From: Heliocidaris tuberculata
Taxonomy: Eukaryota; Echinodermata; Echinoidea; Camarodonta; Echinometridae
NCBI GenBank assembly: GCA_025618425.1
Contig: CM046833.1
Location: forward strand, 1,398,172 to 1,462,171
Direction: 5' to 3'
Length of the DNA stretch: 64,000 nucleotides
Shown: positions 34,022 through 46,619 of the stretch, piece after piece
Numbering within the stretch: the first letter of the stretch is position 1
Layout: each line of letters starts with the position of its first letter
Translations under genes and position numbers: made by a program
Notes under the pieces: generated by a model
Told to the model about the DNA's origin: nothing
The model's input: the letters and a program-made list of their open reading frames with translations, nothing else
Databases searched by the model: none

Positions 34022-34639
34022 AGTATATATCTCTTTCAAATATTACAGCACTGTTGATATTTGAAATAACGTGCAAACTTTAAAAGTCATGATAACATTG
34101 ACTGGCTACGGTGTGGGGAATATGAGACAATATGGCCTAAGAATATTCATATTACGCGAGGTGAGGACGAGGGCAATATGATTATAACGAGGGCGATATA
34201 TTCTCACATCACCTGAAAAATTATCCAGTCAATATAACCATTATTATTTACCTACTTTTACTGTCATTTAGTTCCATTTAATATCGAGTACAAACTCTCA
34301 AATGCTAGATAACGCGTACTATGCCTACCATTGATTGGCCAGGAAATGATTGTCATGTTATAACGAAATATTGGCAAGATAACCTGGGCCCTGTTTCATA
34401 AAACTAGTTATCAATAGCAAGTTGCAATAACTGATATAAGCTACTGAAATCTTTGCATCTAATTGGCTATGAGCAAATTTGTTATATAACTGTGGCAGCT
34501 GTGATAAGAAGTTTATGAAACAGGGCCCAAATCAGTGTTTCAAGTAAAAGGATCAGGTCACAAGGTGTAAGTGTGCTCCCTCCCCCCTCCCCCCTTTTTC
34601 CCTCCCAATTTACAGTGAATGAATAATCCAATAACTCTT
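34022..34639. other. 3' flank of the Ig receptor gene
   Basis: No coding signal. An inverted pair GGGCCCTGTTTCATAAA/TTTATGAAACAGGGCCC lies at about 34387-34403 and 34512-34528, so a short foldback repeat of about 140 bp is likely here. Confidence 0.5.
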
Positions 34640-34799
34640 CATGGGGCGGATCCAGGATTTTGTAAAAGAGGCGGCACAGAGCTGGAAAAGTATACAATTA
34701 ACGGGGTAATTTTTTTCCCATTATGTACTTAAGGTATGCCAGTTGGGTTTCAAAAGAGGGGGCACGGCCCGGTTTTCCCCCTATGTAGATCCGTCACTG
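34640..34799. repeat. Diverged copy of the CAGGGGCGGATCC family
   Basis: Starts GGGGCGGATCCAGGATTT and ends in GTAGATCCGTCACTG; it is 160 bp with GGGGGCACGGCCCGG inside. No clear target duplication. Confidence 0.65.
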
Positions 34800-36359
34800 A
34801 CACTTGACAGTCACGATTTATCATGTTGGCGATGTCATTGTCAATAAATATTTATTTGTGCGAATGCAAAAGTCATAATGATAACAATTATAGAGTCACT
34901 CCAAACAGTACTTTTGACAGCATTCGCTTCATTTTATTATTTCATTTAAGTTTAAGCTTCGCCTTTGTCCCCTTAGTTTTCCTGTCTTTTTTTCTTTGTT
35001 ACTTCTTTTTAATTCAAACAAATCAGATCTGTTGATCAAACTCTGAACATGAACCTTCAAAAAGGAATTTCCAATACATCTCATATTCCTCCTTATTCTG
35101 TTATACAGATTATGACTGGGCAAAAAATCCCTGAGAATAATAAGCAGGTTGCAAAAATGCATACAAGATATAGGGCAAAGTCCTGTAGTGGAATCATTTC
35201 AGATACCTATAATGTATAAATGTTTTCTGACATTCCTCAATATGTAGTACTTAAAAATCACGTAACGAAATGAATATAGTATGGTTGTTTGTTGTTGCTG
35301 CTGCTGTTTACATTTCCTTATGTATGATGTAATAACATGTAATAAAGTGTATTTAAGTTTTTTTTTTTATTACATACATAAATTACCCGTGGCACCATGG
35401 GGGGGGGGGGGGGGGGTCTTCTCCTATGTACAGCCCAAGTATCCATTCACAGTGAAAGGCAAGTAGTTTATTGATGAAATATATTTGAACAATTGATTCA
35501 TCGCAGACTTCTCTTTAAACAGAGATAGGAGGTTCAAATTAATTAGCATCATGGGTTAAACTGGGGGGGGGGGGGGGGGAGAGAGAACTTTAATATCATT
35601 ACGGAGTGAAATCAAAATCTAACCGTATATATAATGGAAAACAAAATGTATTGTAACACGGTGTATTTATAAGCAGTCAAGAGGCAATTATTGTAATATA
35701 GAAATGTTATCATTAGATGTATGAGGTAGTTTAGCGAAATGTCGTGGTGCATAAGAACGCATCCGGAACGGACGCATCCTTATAGTGCGTGAAGACAGCA
35801 GGGAGCTCCGAGCCTTCTACATAACGATCGCATGGAGCCTATAATGCAGTCTTCCCGGATCCGAGCCAATCTTCTTGATAAATTCAAAGAAAGAAGCTCT
35901 AGGTACCATTCACTGATTCCGGAAGTACGCCCTCTTCTGTCAGTATATGTATATGAAAGGCTAGTGTGTAGTACTGGAACAATAACAACAAAATAAATAG
36001 AATATATAATTATTCTAAAAATAGAGTGAGTTTCCGATGGCATTGGCTTGCCTAACAGTTTATTGTTCTTTATGTTTTATTGCTCCTCTTATTCCTTTCT
36101 CTCCCCTTCTCCAATTCTTCTTATATTGTATGACTAGAATATGTCTATTGCATTTCAACGATCATAGTGTGCCCCCCCCCCTCTCAGTTTTCTCCAAATA
36201 TTCTGATTCTTGTTCTATTTTCCTCAGTTCGCATGGTTATCTTTAAAAAAATATGTTATGTTCTAAAATGATAGCATGTGGATAAGACGTGGAAATCAAT
36301 ATCAGAAATTAAAGACGTGAATGATGATGGAAAAATCTACTTATAATTTAAGGGCAAAG
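34800..36359. other. Non-coding region
   Basis: No gene recognised. G-runs at about 35399-35416 and 35563-35579, and AT-rich sequence. The block at 35726-35757 recurs inverted at 46135-46166. Confidence 0.4.
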
Positions 36360-37132
36360 AAAACGAGAGAAATGAACTTTTATAGGATAATGAGAAATGC
36401 AGTTTTGTATGTCTTTTTAATTTTCGAATTGAAAACTACATTTAGAACTAAAGACAAAAAAGACCCCTTTATATGTAATGATATTAAATTGTTCCCCATG
36501 ATCATTTTCTAGATATGCAGCAAATAACTATTGTTGTAGCGAAGAGACAAGTATATAGTACAATGAGGGGATTTTTACTTTTAGAATATCTTATTATGAT
36601 ATCATTAACTCATCAACCCAAATCAAATCAATACTAACATTTGTCCTTGCTGTCGGCCTGAGACCTGTAATAGCCGCCTATGCATAATAACACTTTACTT
36701 TGTCATTGAGAACAATTGAAGTTTTACAGGGGATTTGCAGTTGGGCTCTCTCTCTCTCTATCTCTCTCTCTCTCTCTCTCTCCTAATTCTTCTTTATATC
36801 AATAGTCAATAGACTTCCTGTCTTTTCATCATAACAACAAACGCTGGCGCGGATCGAACGCACGTATAAAGCCGCCCCTCCCACTATTCTTCCGTCCCAC
36901 GCATTCAACTCAACACAATAGGTCCGATCCCCATTGTTATTTCTCCGAAGAACTATAGCTCTATGCAAAATTTGAGACAAGCCATTCACTGTTCAAAGTA
37001 GCCTTTCAATGAACAGACTACGGTCTTCAGTGTATGATACATTATCTTGAAATAACTGATGTAATGGCAGGACCCTATCAAAAAAAGTATTAATCATGTA
37101 GCTTTCAATGCTGGGTTAGTAATTGATTTCCC
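36360..37132 (+). repeat. Dispersed duplication, copy 1
   Basis: Matches 40240-41013 in the same orientation with moderate divergence and small indels. Shared landmarks are GATAATGAGAAATGCAG, TGCTGTCGGCCTGAG, a CT microsatellite (36743-36781), AGACTTCCTGTCTTTTCATC and AATAGGTCCGATCC. No coding content recognised. Confidence 0.85.
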
Positions 37133-37435
37133 CCAAGCCTCATCAGTATAAAAACTGATGAGGCTACCCATCAAATGTCAATATAGACATGATTTTCATT
37201 TATCAGTATTGTCATTGTTGTTATCGTGATTATTATGATTAAGATTATGATTATAGCATTAGCATTATGGTTTTGATGTTGTTGTTATTATCTATTATTA
37301 TTATCATCATCATCATCATAGTCATAATGGTATTGGAGCTATTTTTTACATCAGATATGTTGATTTTCGGGGGTAGTGTATTAAAGAAGTGAAACTTATT
37401 GAGCCATATGAGTAGAGCATGGTGTGGTATTTCAA

Positions 37436-38277
37436 CAATGGCGTAGCCAGGATTTTTCAATGGGGGGGGGGGAGACGTAAAGGATCGACCCGCGTAGCCA
37501 GGATTTCATTTTAGGGGGGTTGAAGCGTGCGAAATTGGTGATTAGCACGCAAAGCGTGAAGGGAGGGGGGGGGGGGGGTTGAGAGAAAGATAACGGCTCG
37601 CAGCAACTTTTTTTTTAGGCGGAAAGTTAGTTCGTCGCCCGGACTGCTTTTCAGTTATTTGGACGCAATACTGCACTGTATGTAACAGAGGTGGGTGCAG
37701 GGAGGAGGGAGTTCGCCCCCCCCCCCCCCTGCCGCCCAAAGCGCGAAAGCTCTGACGTTTTATAGCAAATTTGAGAGAAAGATAACGGCTCGTAGCACCT
37801 TTTTTTAGGCGGAAAGTTAGTTCGACGCCCGGACTGCATTTCATTTATTTGGACGCAATAATGCACTGTAACAGGGGTGGGTGCAGGGAGGGGGACTTTT
37901 CCCCCTCCCGCCCCAAGCGCGAAAGCTATGACGTTTTAACAAATTTGAGATAAATTAAGATAACAGCCCGAGGCAAACAATTTTTTTAGGCGGAAAGTTA
38001 TAGTTCGACGCTCGGACTGCTTTTCAATAATTTGGACGCAATATTTTACTGTATGTAATAGGTGTGGGGGCAGGGAAGGGGGGGGGGGTTATTTTCCCCT
38101 TCCCGCGCGAAGCGCGAAAACTTTGACGTTTTAGCAAATTGTGATTGAAAGGTAACGACTCGTAGCGCCTTTTTAGGTTTTTTTGTCTCAATTCTCCCGC
38201 TTTTTCGTTCTCACTTTTTTTTTAGGGGCTGAATAGGGGGGCCAGTGCCCCCCTGGGCCCCCCTGTCTACGCCTATG
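37436..38277. mobile_element. hAT-like element with internal ~190 bp tandem repeats
   Basis: Starts CAATGGCGTAGCCAGGATTT and ends in CTGTCTACGCCTATG. A perfect 8-bp duplication TATTTCAA lies at 37428-37435 and 38278-38285. The interior has four copies of a ~190 bp unit (TAACGGCTCG-type starts near 37590, 37781, 37959 and 38152) with GGCGGAAAGTTAG and GTGCAGGGAGG motifs. No transposase. Confidence 0.9.
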
Positions 38278-38453
38278 TATTTCAAGTATACAAATCGGAG
38301 ATTAAAAACCATTAAATAGGAAAGGGACAGTACAGATTTTCCTAGATTTCCCCTTCAAATGGGTTTAAAGTGGCAAAACAAAAGCTTATGAAAGATAAGG
38401 GATCTTGTAGTCCAGACAGAAAGAGGAATGAAGATTGAATCAACGCCGATATC

Positions 38454-38722
38454 CAGGGGCATCGCTAGAACATTTGAATGGCGGTGGGGTGGGACACCCA
38501 AATTTGACATCAAAATTTTGGGTGTGACACCCAAATTTGCCGACAGATTTTTAGAGTGTGACACCCAAATTTGCCAAAAAATGCTACACGGTACACCCTA
38601 ATCTCCCCTCACACAATGATACAAGAAAAACGCAGATGTAGAAGTCATGATCATACGGGCCCATTTTCGCAAGGGGATAGGCTGACGCCTTTTACCCGAA
38701 TATCAACTTTTCAACTTCTAAA

Positions 38723-38755
<33 letters not shown>

Positions 38756-40227
38756 CAAAACAAAAACAAAACAAAACAAACCAAAAAAAAACTTTTCTTA
38801 GTAAAAATGTACAGAAGTTATATATCAGGAAACCTCACTACCCAAATATGTGGATATTCTGGCACCTCTCTACCCGAATATGAAGTGGTGGCTGGCCAAA
38901 CATCGGAACTTTGAAAATCCTCGGGAGGGGGCTATGTACAGCCCATTGCCGAAGGGGGACGCATTTTGCCCGAATATTATCTATTCACTTTTTTGAGAGC
39001 GAGGAAAAAAAAACAAAACAAAACAAACCCAAAAAAGGTTTTCCTTCTTTTTCTTTGCTTCCCTTTTCCTGTCCCTCTTTTCTTTCTGTTTTAGTTTTCC
39101 TTTCCTTTTCCTTTTCTTCCCCTTTCCCTTTTCCTTTCTCTTTTCTCCTTTTTCTTTTCTCTTTCCTCTTCCCTCTCCCCATTTTCTCCCTCCTTTTTTG
39201 CCGACAGAGGTGGCGCATTTGCCGACAGCAATTTTGAGTGGGAGTGTGATCCCTCAAGCCCCCCCCCCCCCCCCACCGCTGCCGATAACTCTTATCGTCA
39301 TATTTAAAGTCGGCATTATTTTGAAATTAGCTTACGATTCATTTACCATACATTTTGGGCGCGAAATGGAATGTTTTCTCGTGTGTCTGAGAAAAAATAC
39401 ATTATGAATCTTATTCCGGAATACAATTTTCATATACATATTATTACTTTTTGCGGGGATCCGTTTTATTGCCCCCCCCCCTTTCCCATCCCTCGATAGA
39501 CCCTACAGATCTAGAGGGCCAGCGGTTACCCCATAAACTTACTTCCAGTTCAAAGCGCTGTCGGCGAAAATATATACCGTTTTCTTTTTCCTGACAATTC
39601 TAGATGATTTGCATCTGCTATCATTTTGGTTGTTGTTGGTCCTAACCCCCTCTCCCCTCTTCCCTCGAGAACCTTGGGAAGGCCTTCGGTGTATTCCCAA
39701 TATCATATGCCTAGTTAGAATTTAAAGTTGGCCATTATTTCTCCTTTCCATTGCTTAAATTTTCGGTTCCACACTCGCCACAAATATATCTGGGAAATTT
39801 GTTTCTGCTACCCCCCCCCAAAAAAAAAATAGTGGAAAGTTAATATTCGGACAAAAGGCACCCCCTTCGATTATGGGCTGCGTCCCCCCCCCCCCCTCCC
39901 CCTGATGATTTGTTAAGTTCCGATATTCGGGCAACAATGCAACACTTCATATTCATGTAGCGAGGTGCCAGAATATTCAAATATTTGGGCAGCCAGGATA
40001 ATTATGTAACTACTGTATTTAGATTAGAATAGTGGCCGCCTGGCCGGTATGATCAAGCTCTCTCTATGTGTGTGTGTGGGGGGGGGGGGGGGATTAGGGT
40101 ATAGCCACTGAACTCTGTGGGTACAGTTTAGGGTGCGGCATTTGTTGTAGGCAAATTTGAGTGTCAGACCTTAAAGATTGGTCGGAAAATTTTGGCGTCA
40201 TCCCCTCCCCATTCAAAATTTTCTAGC
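38454..40227. repeat. Inverted pair of CAGGGGC-type ends bounding 1.8 kb
   Basis: The left end CAGGGGCATCGCTAGAA with GACACCCAAATTTGCC repeats (38454-38625) matches, in inverted orientation, 40080-40227 (complement of CAGAGACGTCGCTAGAA). I find no target duplication, so this is either one element with decayed edges or two facing fragments. The interior includes an (AAAAC)n tract at about 38727-38790, a CT-rich tract at 39045-39195 and several C-runs. No gene. Confidence 0.5.
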
Positions 40228-40239
40228 GACGTCTCTGCA

Positions 40240-41013
40240 GAAAGTGAAACTAGTATAAGCTAATGAGAAATACAGTTTTTTATGTCTTTTTAAATTATCG
40301 AATTGAAAATTACATTTAAAACTAAATACCAAAAAGAGCCCTTTGCATGCAATAATATTTGTCCGCATGAGCATTTTCTTTTTAGAGTACGTGTCGTTCT
40401 AGCTTGATCTAATCTAGATATGCAGCAAAAAAAGTAGCTAAGAGGCAAGTATGGTTTAATGAGGGGATTTTTACTCTAGAATATATCATGAATCCATCAA
40501 ACCAAATCAAATCAATACTATCATCAGTCCATGCTGTCGGCCTGAGTCCTGTAATAGCCGCCTATGCATAACATGTTGTTATGTCACTGAGGGAAGTTTA
40601 GTTTAACAGGGATTAGCAGTAGGGCTCTCTCTCTCTCTCTCTCCTATTACTTCTTTATATCAGTAGTCAATAGACTTCCTGTCTTTTCATCATAATATAA
40701 GAACAAACGCTGACGCTGCTCGAACGCGCGTATAACCAAAGCCGCCTCCCCATTATTCCTCCGTCCTACATGCATTCAACTCAACACAATAGGTCCGATC
40801 CCCCATTATTATTTCTTCTTCGAACTATATAGCTCTATGCAAAATTTGAGACACAAGCCTTTCACTGAAGTAGCTTTTCATTGCACAGAGTAGGGGCTTC
40901 AGTGTATGATACATATCTTGAAATATTTCAAACCCTAACTGCTGGTAGCACCCTATAAAAAAGTGCTTAACTAAAGGCCACGTGCAGTTGATGTGATTCC
41001 CCCTCTGTTTTTC
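40240..41013 (+). repeat. Dispersed duplication, copy 2
   Basis: Direct copy of 36360-37132, starting right after the inverted-end block. It keeps the CT microsatellite (40625-40643) and the AATAGGTCCGATCC landmark. Confidence 0.85.
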
Positions 41014-41019
41014 TATAGT

Positions 41020-41918
41020 CTGAAGTACCCAAAACGTGTCCCTTTTTTCTGAAAACTGTTCCCTTTCTCTCTTATAGGTGCCCTTTTCTCCTTTTGATAA
41101 ATGCCCCTAATTCTGTCTAATTTGTGCCCTTTTCTCATTTGATAAGAGCATTTATGCTTCTGATAGGTGCCCCTTTTCCCTTCTAATAAGTGCCCTTTTC
41201 CCCCTTCTGATAATTACCCCTTTCCCTACGTAATATGTGCCCTCTTCCTAATAAGTGCCTCTTTTCACCTCTTTTAATTGCCCCTTCCCACCTCTGATAA
41301 GCACTCTTTCCTCTTCTGATAAATGCCCCTTTTACCAATATTTCCCACTGTTTCTTACAAAAAGAGCCATATTTATATAGCTTCAAATAATCGGTGCGGC
41401 TTAACAGGTACCCATTACTAAACTACAGTGTAAAGCAGTGGGGCTGGAGGCAAGAGGGGCATGCCATGCCCCCCCCCCCCCCCCAGCAAAGTATTTGTCA
41501 TTCCGCTCTCTCGAATATGCCATAATACTAACAAGTGAGGATAATATTTTCCGAAAATTTCCCCCCAACTCTTATAATACATAATGAAATCAAGCATTTA
41601 TCATACTAAAGTATGTTGATATCGATGAAATCCTAAAGAAAAACGACAGGGTTAAAGTACGAATTAAAATATCTTTCGACATTCCCCAAATTAAGTTTCT
41701 CTCGTCATTTCCATTATATCGCCGTAAAAAAATGCACAAACATAGGACTTCAACGTTAGAAAAAAGTCTGAAAACTTTTGCTCCTCGCTTCGCTCGCACA
41801 TGCCATCATTAGACTATCACACATTACTGCCAGTTAGGGAAGCTGAAACATGTCTAGAACCACAATAAAAAGGAAGAAGATGATGCTTGATATGTATTAA
41901 TCATGTTCGGGGAGGGGG
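41020..41918 (-). mobile_element. Inverted partial copy of the 43.6-44.8 kb hAT-like element
   Basis: The sequence matches the complement of about 43755-44785: minisatellite of CCCCTTTTCCCTTCTGATAAGTG type (41045-41370), then AGAGCCATATTTATATAGC, then GCAGTGGGGCTGGAGGCAAGAGG, then AAGAAGATGATGCTTGATA at 41876. Both outer ends are missing, so it is a truncated copy, or one arm of a foldback structure with 43599-44812. Confidence 0.75.
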
Positions 41919-43590
41919 CAGGACTTCTATTTAGAATTTTCACTTCTAATTTTTACTAAATTATATTCACCGGCTTGCATGCACAAGCTTAAAAATAAAC
42001 CGACTTTAATTTGTCAAGAACTTCAAGACCCACCCCCTTCCCACTCTCGAATTTTTCACACCCGTAAATAAAAGAACAGCTCACTTATGATCAAATCCTG
42101 GCGTATAGCCATATTTTCTCGTGGGAGGGGCTGATGCCTTTCAACCGAGTATCATGTTTGCATGTAATCTAAAAATGAAAATAAATGGATAAATTGCGAG
42201 CCAGCGAATTCGCATACTTTTCGTAATGATTTTTTTTTCTTTTCTTTTCACCCTCTTTCACCTTCTCTTTTTTTCTCTGTTATGTGACTGAAAGGGAAGG
42301 GGAGGGGTGTATTCGCGTGTATTGCGAGTATTGCGGCGGGGACCCTTGGACAGGGCCCTTTAAACAAAAAACGTCCTTGAACATGTGTGACCCGGCACCA
42401 CAAAACCACCAAAAAGTCCCCCCCCCCCCGAAAAAACAAACAAACAAACAAACAACAACCCAACAACAACAACACAAAAACACACAAACAAATAAACAAA
42501 TCTGATTTTATTCTATTTGGATAGAACAAAGTTTCAGCTTTAAACTTGAAACTTTACAACCCTTTTGATTTAGCGAACGAAAAGAGCTTGTAAGATAGGT
42601 TTGCTGGTATCAGTTAGGGAGGAAATGAGCTCTAAAGTTGAGGCCTATATTTGATTTGATTGATTTACATACATACATACAGCGCCTTTCCATATAAACA
42701 TGCTCAAGGCGCTTTACAATAAGAAAATATGAAACAAAGTAATTATTTTGCTCTCCAAGTGCACACAACCAAATCCAATCGTAGAGAAAACAAATAAGTC
42801 TTAAGATTTCTTTTGAAAGATTCAGCTGAAGGGCAGGAACGAATGTTTAAGGGTAGACTATTCTTATTTTATTTAACAATTATAAGAACATATATATAAT
42901 AACATACATGATAACATGAGAAAATAATATTGGAAGGATCGCCCTGCTCAGCCGTGCCATTGCAGCTCAGCTGTTCTACAGAGGGGCTATTCAAGCGTGC
43001 GGAGCAAGAAAACAAGAAAGAAAATCAATAGAGAGTGAATCAAAAGGCCATAGCAACCGCCATGAAATTAATCGTCGGATTGGGTTGATATTTTGTAGGA
43101 GTGTTAAACATAGGTTATTCATTGTATTACCAAGAGTTCAAATTGTGAACTTTAGTCATTCGAAAGTTGTTATGAGGCACATGACTCGGAGTGTTCTAAG
43201 AACACTCTCCATTATGGAAAGATTAAGCGCACCTCGGCCGGTGGCCTGACACCTGCACTAGACAATGCCTATTCACTCCGTTGGGATGTCTTTCTTTGTT
43301 CCCTGTTACATAATACTGGTTTGTTACCTGTATCGTCCTTCTGTTATCATACACTGAACTTGCAATTTAGCCTATAATAAACTTAAATAGGACCTACTCT
43401 TTTCTTGTTCACATTGATTAACCCATGCAATTTGTTTTACATAGAACTTACATAGTCTGGGAACCTTCCCGAAACAGTCACCCCATTTTATATAAATTAC
43501 GAGATTTTACCCCCTTACTTAGACTATCCATTTTATTCACAAAAAGCTTGTCAGCTCGAACGCAGCCGCCGGGTTTGGCCTGGGCTATTT
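41919..43590. other. Repeat-rich spacer between the two inverted copies
   Basis: No gene. At about 42660-42720 a CATA repeat is followed by AGCGCCTTTCCA and CAAGGCGCTTTACAAT, a short repeat type common in invertebrate genomes. A poly-C run at 42419-42429 precedes an (AAAC)n stretch. 42930-43400 ends in an AATAAAC-type signal and could be a solo terminal repeat, but I cannot show its borders. Confidence 0.4.
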
Positions 43591-43598
43591 CTCTACGT

Positions 43599-44812
43599 CA
43601 GGGGCAGCGGAGCGTCTTTCAAAGTGGGGTAGGGGGGCACCAGCCAAAAAGGGCACTTTTGGGGAAAAGGGGGCACCTATACAAGGGGTGAACATAAAGC
43701 GAAAAAAGGGACCATTTTTGTGACATTGGTATTACCCTACAGTCCAGTTAACATGATTAATACATTATCAAGCATCATCTTCTTCCTTTTTATTGTGGTT
43801 CTGGACACTGCTTCAGCTTCCCCAATAAATTAGCAGTTGTGTGTGGTGGTCTAATGACTCATGTGCGAGAGAGCGAAGCGAGCGCGCAAAATTTTTTTAG
43901 ACTTTTTTCTAATGCTGAATTCCTTTGGTTGAGAATCATTCATAGCGATATAATGAAATTGACAACAGCAAATTAATTGGGGGAATGTCGAATTATCTTT
44001 TAATTCATACATTATCCCTGTCGCTTTTCTTTAGGATTACATCTATATCAACATACTTTATGCGATCTGCTTGCTTTCATAAGAGCTAGCGAGCGTAGCG
44101 AGGGAGTTTTGGGGAGATTTTCAGAAAATATTGCCCTTAATTGGTGTAAATTATGGGCATATTCGAGCGAGCGGAATAAGAATTCCTTTGCTGGGGGGGG
44201 GGGGGGGTAGGCATTATGCCCCTCTTGCCTCCAGCTCCACTGCCTTACATTGTAGTAATATGTGTACCTGCTACTACATAAAGCCGCATCGATTCTTTGA
44301 AGTTAGATATGGCTCTTTTTGTAAGAAACAACGGGAAATATGCGTAAAAGGGGGCATTTATCCGAAGAGGAAAGGGCGCTTATCAGAGATGGAATGGGGC
44401 ACTTATAAGAAGTGAAAAGGGGCACTCATGAGAAGAGGAAAATGGCACATATTAGATAGGAAAAGGGGAGCTTATGAGATGTAAAAGGGGCATTTATCAG
44501 AAGGGGAAAGTTGGCACTATTTAGAAGGGAAAAGGGGCACCTATCAGAAGTAAAAATGCACTTATCATCAGAAGAAAAGGGCACTTATTAGAGAGATAAG
44601 GAGCCAATTATCAGATTTTGAAAAGGGGCACTTATCAGGAGGGGAAAAAACACTTATCAGAAGGGGAAGGGGCACTTATTAGAAAGGAAAAGGGGCACTT
44701 TTAGTAGTAAAAAGGGCACTTATCAGAGAGGAAGGGGGCATTTTTTCAGATGTAAAAAGGGCACTTTTGGGGTACTTGAAAAAGTGGGAGGGCACTGTGC
44801 CCCCTGGCCCTG
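43599..44812. mobile_element. hAT-like element with internal minisatellite
   Basis: Starts CAGGGGCAGCGGAGCG and ends with the complement of CAGGGCCAGGGGG. A perfect 8-bp duplication CTCTACGT lies at 43591-43598 and 44813-44820. From about 44340 to 44770 it holds a degenerate minisatellite of GGGGCACTTATCAGAAG-type units. G-run at about 44194-44208. No transposase recognised. Confidence 0.88.
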
Positions 44813-44820
44813 CTCTACGT

Positions 44821-46611
44821 TGACTAATTTTCCGACTACTGACAAATGAACGGGCTGCATTCTTTCCGTTTTATATGTTATCATTCCCTGCTTCAGTAGG
44901 CTATTCAGGAATGGATAAACAACTGAAAAGGATTGGCTGATATATGTAAATAATTAGCCACGGCACAACCTTTACAGCCCGCCCCCCCCCCCCCCCCACC
45001 CTTCGAGCTTCTAAATCACTTTGAAATTTTATTGCCATGACAACAAGAATATCTACAATATAATGCGAAATATTCATCAGTGCACAGCCTTATCACAATA
45101 ATAACAAGAAAACAATCTTTTGCCTACTTATTAATACTTATTATTATTATTAGTATCATCGTCATCATCATCATCATCACCATAATGACAATTACCATCA
45201 TGTTGGGGGGGGGGGCATGTAACCCTGTCCCTCTGTATTTGCGATTATGACTGAAGCAAGGCAATCAGAAATTACGATTTCCTTCGAATTTCGAACCTTT
45301 TACCTACTATTTCATGCACTTTATACTTGTGGGCGCATATATTACTGCACAAAATTCTGATGGAAATTGGGATCTCAATTAGGAAGAGGTCATTGACAGA
45401 AAAAGGTGATGGGCAGAAATAATTGAAGTCAATAAGAGCAATATATTTGAAAGGCACGCAATACTTTTAACCTCGTAATAATGATCCAGACTCTCTCGGA
45501 TATTTGTTTTTACCATGAAAGAAGAAATAAATAATATTTATGAATAAACAATAATACTCTTCATGAGGAAAACATGTTTAAAACGGTATTCAAATCGATG
45601 TTCGTCTTGAATTCCCTCGTTAAACGATAAAGCCCAGATACTGATTTTAGCCTACCATGAAAATATATATTAAAAATATTTTTAAAAAACAGAGAATTTC
45701 GATACTGATAGACTCACTGATCTTAGTAAATGCTAGTTTTAAAGTCCCCAGTAAGATAGAACGAAACAATTAGATTGTTATTTACAAGTGTTTTTATCGA
45801 AGTATATAAATACAAGAATAGATAGATACGTATTGAGAAAATTTAATACAACGGATCATCATGAATGTGTCCCGCAGACTTGACCCGTAATAATAGTGGT
45901 TTGCCCCGTAGAGAAAAACACGTAGAAGTATATAATAATGTAGCCGTAGAGGGGGCTATAGCGTTTTTAACGAGTCTGCAGAGAACTCCAAAAATAAATC
46001 GCGGCTTTTCAGCACCGGGAGACGGGATCGCTTTTGTCAGACACTGAGTCTTCGTTCCCCAGGGGGTAAAATCCCGGAAGCGAGAAACGCTGTCGCTGAT
46101 TGGCCGCTTGCGTTCTTTTGTCTAAAACCCCCGTGCTTATGCACCACGACATTTCGCTAAGCTACCTAAAGTCAAAAATGAATGTGTAAGTACCAGTTTC
46201 CTACAATGTACAACAGATTGCATTTGTTTGTAGTTCTTCAATTAAAGGTTGCTCAGTCATATACTGTACAGTGCGTCCAGAAAAAACGAAACCCTAAAAC
46301 AAGGGGTTATTGTGACCACACTATGTGCATTATGACAATAATTATCTATTTTCAATAAAATAGAAGTATTATGCTTTCAAATGATACCTTGATGGCATGC
46401 ATCCGTACATGCTTAACCAAGCAGCTGCATTTTGGAAATGACATGCAAAAACTCAGTTGTGCCAGATTTGGGTAAAACCGTGGAAACGTTAGGATCACAT
46501 GCGAACATGACCCAAATGAAAGATCACTTTTAAAACCCTGTGAGAAGACTGTTTTCATCTGTTTCTTTCAATAATGAGAGCAAGGATAATGCCCTCATCA
46601 TAAAATAAAGG
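44821..46611. other. Non-coding region
   Basis: No gene recognised. C-run at about 44982-44998, G-run at 45206-45215 and an ATC-rich stretch near 45150-45180. 46135-46166 is the inverted partner of 35726-35757. 46268-46315 carries a TIR-like block GTGCGTCCAGAAAAAACG. Confidence 0.4.
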
Positions 46612-46619
46612 ATGGTCAA

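Noticed and set aside
35780..36043. 87-residue minus-strand frame
   Set aside because: No domain, no splice context, and it lies in a repeat-rich stretch.
42930..43400. Solo LTR
   Set aside because: There is an AATAAA-like signal near the end, but I found neither TG...CA borders nor a 4-6 bp target duplication.
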